Assembly (NCBI RefSeq): GCF_001645685.2
Contig: NZ_CP017080.1
Coordinates: 3,401,051-3,465,050, forward strand
From: Peribacillus muralis
GTDB lineage: Bacteria; Bacillota; Bacilli; Bacillales; DSM-1321
DNA length: 64,000 nucleotides
Direction of reading: 5' to 3'
Shown in pieces: positions 27,331-36,107 of this stretch (position 1 is the stretch's first letter; every line of letters begins with the position of its first letter). A model generated the notes under the pieces. It searched no databases. It saw nothing but the letters and a program-made list of their open reading frames with translations, and had not been told where the DNA came from. The translations under genes and the position numbers were made by a program.

Positions 27331-29103
27331 TTATTCTTGCAATTTTCTTACGATTCCCTCAGCTACCCCTTTTGGCATGCCTGCACCGATAATTTCCTCG
27401 ACTGAGGCCTCTTTAATTTTCTTCAATGAACCGAAATGTCTCAATAATTGCTTTCTCCGTTTTTCGCCGACTCCGGGGATATCATCAAGCTGCGAGTGTA
27501 CGGCATTTTTACCGCGCAGCTGGCGGTGAAACGTAATCGCAAACCGATGCACTTCATCCTGAATTCTTTGCAATAAATAGAATTCCTGACTTCTGGAATC
27601 AAGCGGTACAAGCTCAAGCGGATTCCCGATCATCAATTGCGAAGTTCGGTGCTTTTCATCTTTTATTAGACCGGAAAGCGGGATATCAAGGCCAAGCTCA
27701 TTTTCCAAAATATCGCGTACGGCCTCGACATGTCCCTTACCGCCATCGATGATGATTAAATCGGGAAGCGGAAGACCTTCCTTCAATACTCGTGAATACC
27801 TTCTTCGGACAACTTCCCGCATCGATTCATAATCATCAGGCCCCTGGACCGTTTTAATCTTATATTTGCGGTATTCCCTTTTCTCAGGTTTACCGTCAAT
27901 GAACACGACCAAAGCGGAAACGGGGTCGCTACCTTGGATGTTGGAATTATCAAAAGCTTCAATTCGGTGCGGGGTATAAATCCCTAATTGCACGCCAAGG
28001 TTTTCCACTGCATTGATCGTTCTTTCTTCATCCCGCTCGATCAAAGAAAACTTTTCCTGAAGCGCAATGGAGGCATTTTCATTCGCCAATTTCAGCATCT
28101 CTTTTTTCGGTCCCCGTTTTGGGTGAATCGTCTTCACGCCAAGCAGCCCTTCAGCCAATTCGGCATCCACCGACTCCGGCAGCAAGATTTCCTTCGGCTT
28201 GAAATGGTTGGTAATCTCGTAAAACTGACCTAGAAATGTGAGCAGTTCCTGTTCCGGTTCGTCATAGACGGGAAAATGGGAAACATCCCTTTCTATCAAT
28301 TTACCTTGTCTCACAAAAAATACTTGAACGCACATCCAGCCTTTGTCATGGGCAAATCCAAATACATCCCTGTCGATGAAGTCGGTGGTCATCATTTTTT
28401 GCTTTTCCATCGTGATATCGATATGGGCAATTTTGTCACGGAACTCCTTTGCCCTTTCAAAATCGAGCTCCTCGGATGCCTCCAGCATTTTTTCGGTCAG
28501 TTCTTTTTTTATCTCAGTATGCCCGCCGTTCAGGAAGCGGTTGATATCATCGACCATTTTTTTATATTCCTGTTCCTCCACATCATATACACATGGAGCC
28601 AGGCATTGGCCGAGGTGATAATACAGGCAAACCCGATCCGGTAACGTATTGCACTTTCGAAGAGGATAGATGCGGTCGAGCAATTTCTTCGTTTCATTAG
28701 CCGCAAAAGCATTGGGATAGGGACCGAAATATTTCCCTTTGTCTTTTTTGACCTTTCGCGTAATGATCAAGCGTGGATGCCGCTCCGCAGTCAGCTTGAT
28801 GAAGGGATATGTTTTATCATCTTTAAGCATGACATTATATTTTGGATCATGTTTTTTGATTAGATTCAACTCTAAAATGAGCGCCTCGATATTGGAAGAT
28901 GTGACAATGTATTCAAAATCCTCAATCTCATTTACAAGCCGAAATGTCTTTCCATCATGAGACCCGGTAAAATAGGAACGAACACGGTTCTTCAACACTT
29001 TCGCCTTGCCTACGTAAATGATCGTTCCTTGACGATCTTTCATCAAATAACAACCAGGCTGATCGGGAAGAAGGGCAAGTTTATTCTTTATTTGTTGGTT
29101 CAT
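27331..29103 (-). CDS. uvrC: Excinuclease ABC subunit C
   Basis: Makes the 3' and 5' incisions in nucleotide excision repair with UvrA and UvrB. 590 residues from ATG 29103, chosen for AGGAGG eight bases upstream; the open frame runs 15 codons further without support. GIY-YIG domain at the N-terminus (GCYLMKD..IIYVGKA), UVR motif near 200, RNase H-like C-terminal nuclease ([19 protein letters not shown]) and two HhH motifs at the end ([13 protein letters not shown]). Confidence 0.97.
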   Translation of the reverse strand: MNQQIKNKLALLPDQPGCYLMKDRQGTIIYVGKAKVLKNRVRSYFTGSHDGKTFRLVNEIEDFEYIVTSSNIEALILELNLIKKHDPKYNVMLKDDKTYPFIKLTAERHPRLIITRKVKKDKGKYFGPYPNAFAANETKKLLDRIYPLRKCNTLPDRVCLYYHLGQCLAPCVYDVEEQEYKKMVDDINRFLNGGHTEIKKELTEKMLEASEELDFERAKEFRDKIAHIDITMEKQKMMTTDFIDRDVFGFAHDKGWMCVQVFFVRQGKLIERDVSHFPVYDEPEQELLTFLGQFYEITNHFKPKEILLPESVDAELAEGLLGVKTIHPKRGPKKEMLKLANENASIALQEKFSLIERDEERTINAVENLGVQLGIYTPHRIEAFDNSNIQGSDPVSALVVFIDGKPEKREYRKYKIKTVQGPDDYESMREVVRRRYSRVLKEGLPLPDLIIIDGGKGHVEAVRDILENELGLDIPLSGLIKDEKHRTSQLMIGNPLELVPLDSRSQEFYLLQRIQDEVHRFAITFHRQLRGKNAVHSQLDDIPGVGEKRRKQLLRHFGSLKKIKEASVEEIIGAGMPKGVAEGIVRKLQE

Positions 29104-29149
29104 GCTTTCAGCCTCCTGTTCTCCCATTTTACAATTATTATATATCAAG

Positions 29150-29187
29150 ATAGTGAAAAAAGCTTCAAGTCCGGAGACTTGAAGCTT
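29150..29187 (-). terminator. Terminator of trxA
   Basis: 12-bp stem AAGCTTCAAGTC/GACTTGAAGCTT with T6 on the minus strand, between trxA and uvrC. Confidence 0.85.
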
Positions 29188-29205
29188 TTTTTGGCGGCCC
29201 GCTTA

Positions 29206-29520
29206 TTAAGCGTGTTTTGCAATAAGATCGGCAAGAGCTTCTTTAGGTTGGAAGCCAACCACTTTATCCACCACTTCACCGTCTTTAAGGACGATTAATG
29301 TTGGGATGCTCATTACACCGAATTTCCCGGCCGTTTCTTGGTTTTCATCTACATCGACTTTTACGATTTTCGCTGTATCGCCGATTTCCGTATCAAGCTC
29401 TTGAAGAACAGGAGCGATCATTTTACAAGGTCCGCACCAAGGAGCCCAGAAATCTACAAGAACGACACCTTCGCTAGTATCGGTTGTGAAAGTTTGGTCA
29501 GTTGCATTTACAATAGCCAT
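29206..29520 (-). CDS. trxA: Thioredoxin
   Basis: Cytosolic disulfide reductant. 104 residues from ATG 29520 (GAGGAGG SD). Active site WCGPC at residues 28-32, cis-Pro in MSIPT near 73-77. The open frame extends nine codons upstream through the SD and is not the start. Monocistronic by flanking signals. Confidence 0.97.
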   Translation of the reverse strand: MAIVNATDQTFTTDTSEGVVLVDFWAPWCGPCKMIAPVLQELDTEIGDTAKIVKVDVDENQETAGKFGVMSIPTLIVLKDGEVVDKVVGFQPKEALADLIAKHA

Positions 29521-29559
29521 ATATAATTCCTCCTCAAATTTACTCAAATAACTAAAGAC

Positions 29560-29568
29560 AGTATACCA
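29560..29568 (-). promoter_or_regulatory. Extended -10 promoter of trxA
   Basis: TGGTATACT on the minus strand, a TGN extended -10 about 40 bp before the trxA ATG. No good -35 is seen at 17 bp. Confidence 0.45.
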
Positions 29569-29660
29569 TTGTTGCTAGAATCGATGCTAATATTTTGCTT
29601 CAGTGGTAGGATGTCCAAAAAAAGAGGGAATATGCACCCATAAGTCCCCGTGCATTACAA

Positions 29661-29694
29661 AAAAGAAAGGGACAAGACTATAATGTCTCATCCC
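29661..29694 (-). terminator. Terminator of the fad-etf operon
   Basis: GGGATGAGACA/TGTCTTGTCCC-like stem (29669-29694) followed by TTTCTTTT on the minus strand, just past etfA. Confidence 0.75.
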
Positions 29695-29716
29695 TGATAC
29701 GAGGCGTTTTTGCTTT

Positions 29717-30694
29717 TTATGCGTTCACTTTAAGCTTTTTGAATTCTTCCGTCAGTAATGGAATGACTTCGAAAAGATCGCCAACAATTCCATAGTCGGC
29801 AACATTGAAGATGTTCGCTTCAGGATCTTTGTTGATCGCCACGATAACTTTGGAGTTGGACATGCCAGCTAAATGCTGGATGGCTCCAGAGATTCCGCAA
29901 GCAATATATAGATCAGGTGTAACGACTTTTCCCGTTTGCCCGATTTGCAACGAATAATCACAATAGTCTGCGTCACATGCACCACGTGATGCACCTACCG
30001 CTCCGCCAAGAACTTGTGCCAGCTCCTTCAAAGGTTCAAAGCCATCTTCACTTTTCACACCGCGGCCGCCAGCAATGATAACCTTGGCTTCTGAAAGGTC
30101 GACGCCTTCACTTGCTTTTCTGACCACATCTTTTATGATGGTGCGTAAATCCTTGATATCCACGTTCAATGCCGCTACATCGCCGGAACGGGACTCATCT
30201 TTCGCCAATGGCTCAATATTGTTCGGGCGGATCGTCGCGAAAACCACCCCACCTGTAACAATTTTCTTTTCAAAAGCTTTACCGGAATAAATCGGCCGGG
30301 TGAACACGATATTTCCGCCTTCTTCTTCAATGGATGTCACGTCGGAAATCAATCCTGATTCAAGCTTTCCTGCCAATTTAGGGGCAAGGTCTTTTCCAAG
30401 TGCCGTATGGCCGAAGAAAATGCCTTCCGGCTTTTCCTGCTCGATGACGGCGAGCAAGGCTTGAGCAAAACCATCTGAAGTGTATTGCTTCAATTGAACG
30501 TTTTCGACTGCAACAACGCGGTCTGCACCATATTGAATCAATTCATTCCCGAGATTTTGAACACTGTCACCAACTAAAACACCTACGATTTCTCCGCCAT
30601 CAGCAGCAAGTTTTGCCGCACCGATAGCTTCAAATGATACATTTCTTAGTGAACCGTCGCGAACTTCGCCCAATACAAGAAACTTTCTAGCCAT
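29717..30694 (-). CDS. etfA: Electron transfer flavoprotein alpha subunit
   Basis: Accepts electrons from acyl-CoA dehydrogenases together with EtfB. 325 residues. The C-terminal FAD domain shows GGRGVKSEDGFEPLKELA and the following GAVGASRGACD, then QIGQTGKVVTPDLYIACGISGAIQHLAGM. Last gene of lcfA-fadR-fadB-etfB-etfA, 71 bp after etfB. Confidence 0.96.
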   Translation of the reverse strand: MARKFLVLGEVRDGSLRNVSFEAIGAAKLAADGGEIVGVLVGDSVQNLGNELIQYGADRVVAVENVQLKQYTSDGFAQALLAVIEQEKPEGIFFGHTALGKDLAPKLAGKLESGLISDVTSIEEEGGNIVFTRPIYSGKAFEKKIVTGGVVFATIRPNNIEPLAKDESRSGDVAALNVDIKDLRTIIKDVVRKASEGVDLSEAKVIIAGGRGVKSEDGFEPLKELAQVLGGAVGASRGACDADYCDYSLQIGQTGKVVTPDLYIACGISGAIQHLAGMSNSKVIVAINKDPEANIFNVADYGIVGDLFEVIPLLTEEFKKLKVNA

Positions 30695-30765
30695 TTATAA
30701 AAACCTCCTGTGCTCTATTTTATCCATTTGTTGTGTGTAGTTTATTTAAAGACGAACCGTTACCA

Positions 30766-31539
30766 TTAAATCACTTTAGCTTCGCTGCGTAATAACTGAA
30801 CAAGTTCGCTAACTTGGTCACCGATCTCGCCACTCAACACTTTTCCTGCTTCTTTTTTTGCTGGAAGGTAGATTTCAATCGTTTTCGTTTTCGCTTCAAC
30901 ATCATCCTCTTCCAGGTCCAGATCATCCAATTCCAATTCTTCAAGCGGTTTTTTCTTCGCTTTCATGATCCCTGGCAAAGAAGGGTAACGCGGTTCATTT
31001 AATCCTTGCTGAGCGGTAACCAACAATGGAAGGGAAGCTTCAATCGTTTCGGAATCTCCTTCAACATCACGGATAACGCTTACATTTCCATCTGCAATAT
31101 CCAATTTAGTGATTGTTGTAATATAAGGAATTTCTAAAATTTCGGCAACGCGTGGACCGACTTGACCTGAACCGCCATCGATTGCCACATTCCCTGCAAT
31201 GATTAAATCGGCCGATTTGTCTTTTAAGTATTCGCCAATGATTTTGGCAGTCGTGAATTGGTCGCCATTTTCTATATCATCTTCGATATTGATCAATACC
31301 GCTTTATCTGCACCCATTGCAAGAGCTGTACGCAATTGCTTCTCAGCCTCTTCGCTTCCGACGGAAATGACCGTTACTTCGCCGCCTTGTGCATCACGCA
31401 CTTGGATGGCTTCTTCAACAGCATACTCATCATACGGATTAATGATGAATTCTGCTCCATCCTCATTAATTTTCCCGTTTGATAATGTAATTTTTTCTTC
31501 TGTATCGAATGTTCTTTTCAGCAGCACATAAATGTTCAC
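30766..31539 (-). CDS. etfB: Electron transfer flavoprotein beta subunit
   Basis: Partner of EtfA, binds AMP. 257 residues from GTG 31539 (GGGAGG seven bases upstream), reading MNIYVLLKRTFDTEEKI; the longer frame from 31620 has no SD and lacks family similarity. ALAMGADKAVLI near residue 95 and NVAIDGGSGQVGPRVAE near 125 are typical. Confidence 0.95.
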   Translation of the reverse strand: MNIYVLLKRTFDTEEKITLSNGKINEDGAEFIINPYDEYAVEEAIQVRDAQGGEVTVISVGSEEAEKQLRTALAMGADKAVLINIEDDIENGDQFTTAKIIGEYLKDKSADLIIAGNVAIDGGSGQVGPRVAEILEIPYITTITKLDIADGNVSVIRDVEGDSETIEASLPLLVTAQQGLNEPRYPSLPGIMKAKKKPLEELELDDLDLEEDDVEAKTKTIEIYLPAKKEAGKVLSGEIGDQVSELVQLLRSEAKVI

Positions 31540-31667
31540 GGTAATACCTCCCGAATGATTTGAGTTTTGAAGATTATGAATTTTATTGATATATGAATAG
31601 TATTCTTCAGGTTCCGGCAAAATCCTGCATAATATTTAAAAATAGTTTTTTGGTACCTTCAATAATA

Positions 31668-32441
31668 TTATTTCCCTTTGAATACAGCTTCCCTTTTTTC
31701 GATGAAGGCCTGAATTCCTTCTTTTGCATCAGCCGTATCAAAAGCTTTGCCAAAAAGGGCCGCTTCCCTATCCACGCCTTTATAGTAGGAATCATGCTTG
31801 GAATAATTCAATAACTCGATGGCCGCCTTTAAAGCAACCGGGCTTTTCCTGGCTATTTTACGGGCCAGCTCATTTGCCTTCGGAAGCAGTTCTTCCTCAC
31901 TGAAAGCATGATTCGCCAGACCCCTTTCCACAGCTTGAGTGCCTGTGATCGGTTCACTTGTAAAGAGCATTTCAGCTGCTTTGGCCATACCGACATAACG
32001 AGGAAGACGCTGTGTGCCAGCAAAACCAGGGATTAATCCCAACTGCAGCTCAGGCAAGCCCAGCTTGGCCCTTTCGGTTACTAAACGGATGTGGCAGGCC
32101 ATGGCCAGCTCCAGCCCTCCTCCAAGCGCTGCACCATGGATGGCGGCAATGACCGGCTTAGGAAACGATTCGATTTTCTCAAACACTTCTTGGCCTTTTT
32201 TGGTCAACGCTATGAACGCTTCACCATTTTTCACTTCAGTAAACTCTTTAATGTCAGCTCCCGCCGAGAAGAATCTTCCTTCGCCATGAAGAAGGACAGC
32301 TCGTACATCTTCGTTTTGCCCGATTTGATCGAAGGCATCCCCTATCTCCCCGATGATGGCTGAGGACAGTGCGTTCGCGGGTGCGTGATCAATCGTTATG
32401 AATGCCACATGATCTTCGATAGAAAGCTTCAGGTATTCCAT
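31668..32441 (-). CDS. fadB: Enoyl-CoA hydratase
   Basis: Hydrates trans-2-enoyl-CoA in fatty acid beta-oxidation (YsiB/FadB). 257 residues from ATG 32441 with AGGAGG seven bases upstream; upstream frame not used. Crotonase signature AAIHGAALGGGLELAMACHIR near residue 100, oxyanion-hole GRFFSAGADIKEF near 60, catalytic Glu in LPELQLGLIPGFAGTQRL near 130. Confidence 0.94.
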   Translation of the reverse strand: MEYLKLSIEDHVAFITIDHAPANALSSAIIGEIGDAFDQIGQNEDVRAVLLHGEGRFFSAGADIKEFTEVKNGEAFIALTKKGQEVFEKIESFPKPVIAAIHGAALGGGLELAMACHIRLVTERAKLGLPELQLGLIPGFAGTQRLPRYVGMAKAAEMLFTSEPITGTQAVERGLANHAFSEEELLPKANELARKIARKSPVALKAAIELLNYSKHDSYYKGVDREAALFGKAFDTADAKEGIQAFIEKREAVFKGK

Positions 32442-32565
32442 ATCCATCCCTCCTGTCATGTTAGTCAAACTTTTTTGAACATTCAATATGTATCTTTTCC
32501 CTTGCCCACTCGGAAGCAATTAACCGATTCTTGAGAGGATGGCTAGCCATCCCCCATTCAAACCG

Positions 32566-33153
32566 TTAACTTTTAAAGGCGCATCCTCCAAGCAGAAGGC
32601 GATGAACATCCGGTGCAAGGTCCGAGAGCGAATACTTTTGCTCATTCATGACCCATGTCGTCACCGTTTCGTCTATCGTTCCAAATATCATCTGCCTTGC
32701 AAGTAAATTATTTAAATCCGGCAGGAATTCGCCTTTCTCTTTGCCTTCAATGATGATCTGGTCGATTAAATTTAAATACCCTCTCAACACATCATTGATT
32801 CTTAGGCGCAATTCTTTATTCGACTGCCTTAATTCCAATTGGGTGACAATTGCCAAATTCACGTCTTCTGAAAGGATTTGAAAATGTTTCTGGATGAGCA
32901 CATGCATTTTTTCGGATGCTGTGGATTTCCCTTTGAGTTCTTCTTCGATCTGTTCAACAAAATAGCCCATCTTTTCATGAAATAATGATATTAAAATATC
33001 TTCTTTATTTTTAAAATAAAGATAGATGGTGCCATCCGCTACGCCTGCCTGCTTGGCGATTTTGGATACTTGAGCTTGATAATAGCCGTTTTGGGCAATG
33101 ACGATGACGGCTGCGTCAATAATTTGATTATACTTTGGTCTGTTGCGTTTCAC
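32566..33153 (-). CDS. fadR: TetR-family regulator of fatty acid degradation FadR (YsiA)
   Basis: Repressor of beta-oxidation genes, released by long-chain acyl-CoA. 195 residues from GTG 33153 (AAAGGGG SD); the longer frame reads into the operator. HTH at IIDAAVIVIAQNGYYQAQVSKIAKQAGVADGTIYLYFKNKEDIL. A near-consensus FadR operator lies directly over its own start region, so it is autoregulated by inference. Confidence 0.93.
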   Translation of the reverse strand: MKRNRPKYNQIIDAAVIVIAQNGYYQAQVSKIAKQAGVADGTIYLYFKNKEDILISLFHEKMGYFVEQIEEELKGKSTASEKMHVLIQKHFQILSEDVNLAIVTQLELRQSNKELRLRINDVLRGYLNLIDQIIIEGKEKGEFLPDLNNLLARQMIFGTIDETVTTWVMNEQKYSLSDLAPDVHRLLLGGCAFKS

Positions 33154-33173
33154 TGGCGGTCCCCTTTCAGAAA

Positions 33174-33193
33174 ATGAATGAATCATCATTCAT
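33174..33193. promoter_or_regulatory. FadR operator at the fadR promoter
   Basis: ATGAATGA-ATCA-TCATTCAT, a perfect 8-bp inverted repeat. It matches TGAATGAMTANTCATTCA at 17 of 18 positions and covers the predicted start point just below the -10. Confidence 0.85.
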
Positions 33194-33199
33194 ATTTCT

Positions 33200-33228
33200 A
33201 TCATAAAATGACGGCCCTTGACTGTCAA
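33200..33228 (-). promoter_or_regulatory. Promoter of fadR-fadB-etfBA
   Basis: -35 TTGACA (33223-33228), 17-bp spacer, -10 TATGAT (33200-33205) on the minus strand, downstream of lcfA. It lets the distal genes be expressed without lcfA. Confidence 0.8.
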
Positions 33229-33358
33229 GCAAAAACTTCGAAGAGTACCGACATTCGGCTATCTCTATTGCATATTCTACAGCCTCGGTCTGGAGGTTGT
33301 CCAGCTTCTCTCCAAAACACGGAGCCATGTGCCAATGCTCCGTAAGGACGATTGTGCT

Positions 33359-35056
33359 TTACGCTTCTTTTCTTTCGTCGGAAAGCTTTTTCTTTTCTTC
33401 TTCGATCAGGACTCTTCTCAAAATCTTTCCTATCGTCGTCTTAGGCAATTCCTCCCTGAATTCATAACTGCGCGGTACCTTATAGGAAGCCAGGTTCTTT
33501 CTGGCAAATTCATTCAATTCAGCTTCGGTCGCACTGGCATTTTTTTTCAGGACAACATAGGCTTTGACGGTCTCACCACGATATGGATCAGGTATGCCTG
33601 CCACAACAACTTCCTGAATCGCCTCATGCTCGTAAAGTACCTCTTCCACCTCACGCGGGTATATATTAAACCCTCCGGCAATGATGGTATCTTTTTTCCT
33701 TTCGACCACATAAAAGAATCCCTGTTCATCCATGTAGCCCAAATCGCCGGTAAGCAGCCAGCCATTTTTAAACGTGCTTTCCGTTTCTTCCGGTCGATTC
33801 CAGTATCCCTGCATCACTTGTGGCCCTTTTATGGCTATTTCGCCAATTTCATTCGGCGGAAGTTCTTCGCCCGTTTCCAGGGACAAGATCACAGAGTCCG
33901 TATCTGGCCATGGCAGTCCGATGCTTCCTTTTACCCGGGGCTGATCCCAAATGAAATTAGCATGAGTGACCGGAGAGGTTTCCGATAGTCCATAGCCCTC
34001 AACCAGCTTACCGCCCGTGAGTTTTTCGAATTGCTCCTGAACCTCCAATGGCAAAGCAGCAGAACCGCTTATACACGCATTGATGGAAGACAGGTCATAC
34101 TTGGCTATATCCGGATGGTTCAGTAGGCCGATATACATCGTCGGCGCACCTGGAAACATTGTCGGTTTCTGTTTTTGAATGGTTTTCAGCGTCGCTTCAA
34201 TATCGAACTTCGGCATGATGATCATCGTATTCCCTTCCATGACGGAAAGAACCAATACCGTCGTCATCCCATACACATGGAAAAATGGCAAAATGGCCAG
34301 GACCCTTTCCTCTCCGCGCCTATTTTTATAAAGCCAAGCATTGCACATTTTCGTATTGGCCAATAAGTTCTTATGAGTAAGCATGACCCCCTTTGGAAAG
34401 CCCGTTGTCCCGCCTGTATATTGCAAAAGAGCAAGGTCCTCATTCACGTCGATCGGCTCAGCGACTTCCTCAGGAATTTTTCGTTTCATGATTTCGGTGA
34501 ACAAATGATGATTTCCTGCATGCTCGATTTTAACGACGATGCCATATTGCTTTTTTTGAATGAACGGATAGATAAGGTTTTTCGGAAAAGGTAAATATTC
34601 CTTGATAGCGGTTACAATGATATGTTCGATATTCGTTCTTGAAGCGATTGCAGTGACACGTGGAAATAAAATGTCCATCACTAAAATCATCTTCGCCCCG
34701 GAATCTTTCAGTTGATACTCAAGTTCACGTTCCGTATAAGTTGGATTCGTTTGAACGACGATTCCGCCGGCCATCAATATCCCAAAAAAGGCTATGACAC
34801 CTTGAGGACAGTTAGGAAGCATGACGGCTACGCGTTCTCCCTTTTGAAGGCCGATGCTTTTTAAATAGGCTGCGAACTTTAAAGCCGATTCATAAACTTC
34901 GCGGTACGATAATTCCTTTCCCTGGAAATGAATCGATGCTTTATCTGGGAATTCCTCGGCCGACTCCTTCAAAAATGAATAAAGAGGTTTATCTTCATAC
35001 GATAAAACGGCTGGTATCTGTTCCGGATAAATGGCTTGCCATGGCTTTTGGCTCAT
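33359..35056 (-). CDS. lcfA: Long-chain fatty acid-CoA ligase
   Basis: Activates fatty acids with ATP and CoA for beta-oxidation. 565 residues from ATG 35056 (AGGAGG seven bases upstream). AMP-binding P-loop YTGGTTGFPKG near residue 220, VEGYGLSETSP near 340, and the C-terminal GWLLTGDLGYMDEQGF plus KTTIGKILRR catalytic Lys. First gene of the operon. Confidence 0.96.
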   Translation of the reverse strand: MSQKPWQAIYPEQIPAVLSYEDKPLYSFLKESAEEFPDKASIHFQGKELSYREVYESALKFAAYLKSIGLQKGERVAVMLPNCPQGVIAFFGILMAGGIVVQTNPTYTERELEYQLKDSGAKMILVMDILFPRVTAIASRTNIEHIIVTAIKEYLPFPKNLIYPFIQKKQYGIVVKIEHAGNHHLFTEIMKRKIPEEVAEPIDVNEDLALLQYTGGTTGFPKGVMLTHKNLLANTKMCNAWLYKNRRGEERVLAILPFFHVYGMTTVLVLSVMEGNTMIIMPKFDIEATLKTIQKQKPTMFPGAPTMYIGLLNHPDIAKYDLSSINACISGSAALPLEVQEQFEKLTGGKLVEGYGLSETSPVTHANFIWDQPRVKGSIGLPWPDTDSVILSLETGEELPPNEIGEIAIKGPQVMQGYWNRPEETESTFKNGWLLTGDLGYMDEQGFFYVVERKKDTIIAGGFNIYPREVEEVLYEHEAIQEVVVAGIPDPYRGETVKAYVVLKKNASATEAELNEFARKNLASYKVPRSYEFREELPKTTIGKILRRVLIEEEKKKLSDERKEA

Positions 35057-35070
35057 GCACACCCCTCCTT

Positions 35071-35094
35071 CTGAATATTCTTAATACTCATTCA
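35071..35094. promoter_or_regulatory. Possible FadR half-site at the lcfA promoter
   Basis: TGAATGA (complement of 35088-35094) is a perfect left arm, but the right arm is poor. It lies directly after the -10, where a repressor site would be expected. Confidence 0.4.
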
Positions 35095-35095
35095 C

Positions 35096-35124
35096 ATTAT
35101 AATACAACCGGGATTTTCTTACAA
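35096..35124 (-). promoter_or_regulatory. Promoter of lcfA
   Basis: -35 TTGTAA (35119-35124), 17-bp spacer, -10 TATAAT (35096-35101) on the minus strand, about 40 bp before the ATG. Confidence 0.75.
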
Positions 35125-35259
35125 TTGTTGAAATCAGGAAATATAAGCATAAAGGCTGATGGCAGGGGTAAAAATGTATTCAATGAGCCATAGACGACCC
35201 ACAGTTTGGAGCAAGTTTGGCTTTGCATCGAATTTGAGAAGGGTTCTAACAAAAATTGC

Positions 35260-35471
35260 GCCTTTCACACCCAATTGGGGCCGTTTTTCGTCAAATTCTT
35301 ACGTTACACTCCCAGTTTGCCCGGGTTTTCCGTATAATTACTGCTTTCTTTCAGCATTTCGGAGCGTTACTCGCCAATTTAATCACTTTACTCTCCAGTT
35401 CGGCACTTTTACTCGCGAATTTATTGACTTTACTCGCCAGTTTCGTGCTTTTACTCGCGAATTTAGATTTT
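35260..35471. repeat. Degenerate 21-bp tandem repeat array (array A)
   Basis: Five consecutive 21-bp units from 35367 to 35471, each opening TTACTCGCSARTTY or close, plus more diverged units back to about 35260. It shares period and core with the array at 42373-42664. The heptad-repeat frames it creates have no SD or protein-like composition, so this is non-coding. Confidence 0.75.
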
Positions 35472-35525
35472 GTCCATCATTCTATTTGACTTCAAAATAA
35501 AAAGCGACGCAAATGGCCGCTTCTT

Positions 35526-35609
35526 TCAAGTGAAGAATAACATATAAACGATTCCAAGCAGAAAAAAGATTCCGCAACAAACAATCAGGACTTTTGCAAG
35601 TTTCTCCAC
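35526..35609 (-). CDS. Small single-helix membrane protein (27 aa)
   Basis: GTG 35609 with GGGAG six bases upstream reads MEKLAKVLIVCCGIFFLLGI and ends MLFFT. One charged start followed by a single hydrophobic helix. It stands just downstream of yshE on the same strand. Too short for a family call; a chance frame is possible. Confidence 0.45.
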   Translation of the reverse strand: MEKLAKVLIVCCGIFFLLGIVYMLFFT

Positions 35610-35634
35610 AGTTTTCTCCCTCTCATGATGGGCA

Positions 35635-36042
35635 TCAAGAAATTCCGGCACCGATGACAAAAGATAAAGCGATGGATATGATCATCGACAGGAATCCGAC
35701 TGCCCGGTTATCTTTTTGTATCTCTTCATCTATTTTAAATCCAGGTGTCATAAATTCAAAAATGAAATAACCGATCAGCAAAAGGACAAATCCATACACA
35801 CCCCAGCCAATCATGGTCAGGAGCGAATTCTGATGGAGGATGGACTGTTGGAATACATAGGCGATCCCAAATATTTTGCCGCCAGTTGCCAAAGCCACAG
35901 AAAGGTTTCCCTGTTTGATTTCCTCCCAGTTCTTGTACTTTGTGACAAGTTCAAAAATGGCTAAAAAAACAATCATGCACAAAATAACGACACTGTAACG
36001 AGCAGCTATATATACATATTCATTTTCCCACATATTCTCCAT
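35635..36042 (-). CDS. yshE: DUF350 family membrane protein YshE
   Basis: 135 residues from ATG 36042 (GGGAG SD); the open frame to 36096 is unsupported. Four hydrophobic segments, with FELVTKYKNWEEIKQGNLSVALATGGKIFGIA and FEFMTPGFKIDEEIQKDNRAVGF typical of DUF350. Function unknown. Downstream of mutS2 as in B. subtilis. Confidence 0.9.
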   Translation of the reverse strand: MENMWENEYVYIAARYSVVILCMIVFLAIFELVTKYKNWEEIKQGNLSVALATGGKIFGIAYVFQQSILHQNSLLTMIGWGVYGFVLLLIGYFIFEFMTPGFKIDEEIQKDNRAVGFLSMIISIALSFVIGAGIS

Positions 36043-36107
36043 GGTCCAACTCCCAAAACGGTAACTGGCCATCCGGCTTGGCAGAATTGCCGGCATGACC
36101 GCTTCCT

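Noticed and set aside
33218..33988. 256-residue plus-strand frame opposite lcfA
   Set aside because: Antisense shadow of a well-supported acyl-CoA ligase.
35159..35500. 113-residue frame in the lcfA upstream region
   Set aside because: Covers array A and spacer; no SD, low complexity, no family.
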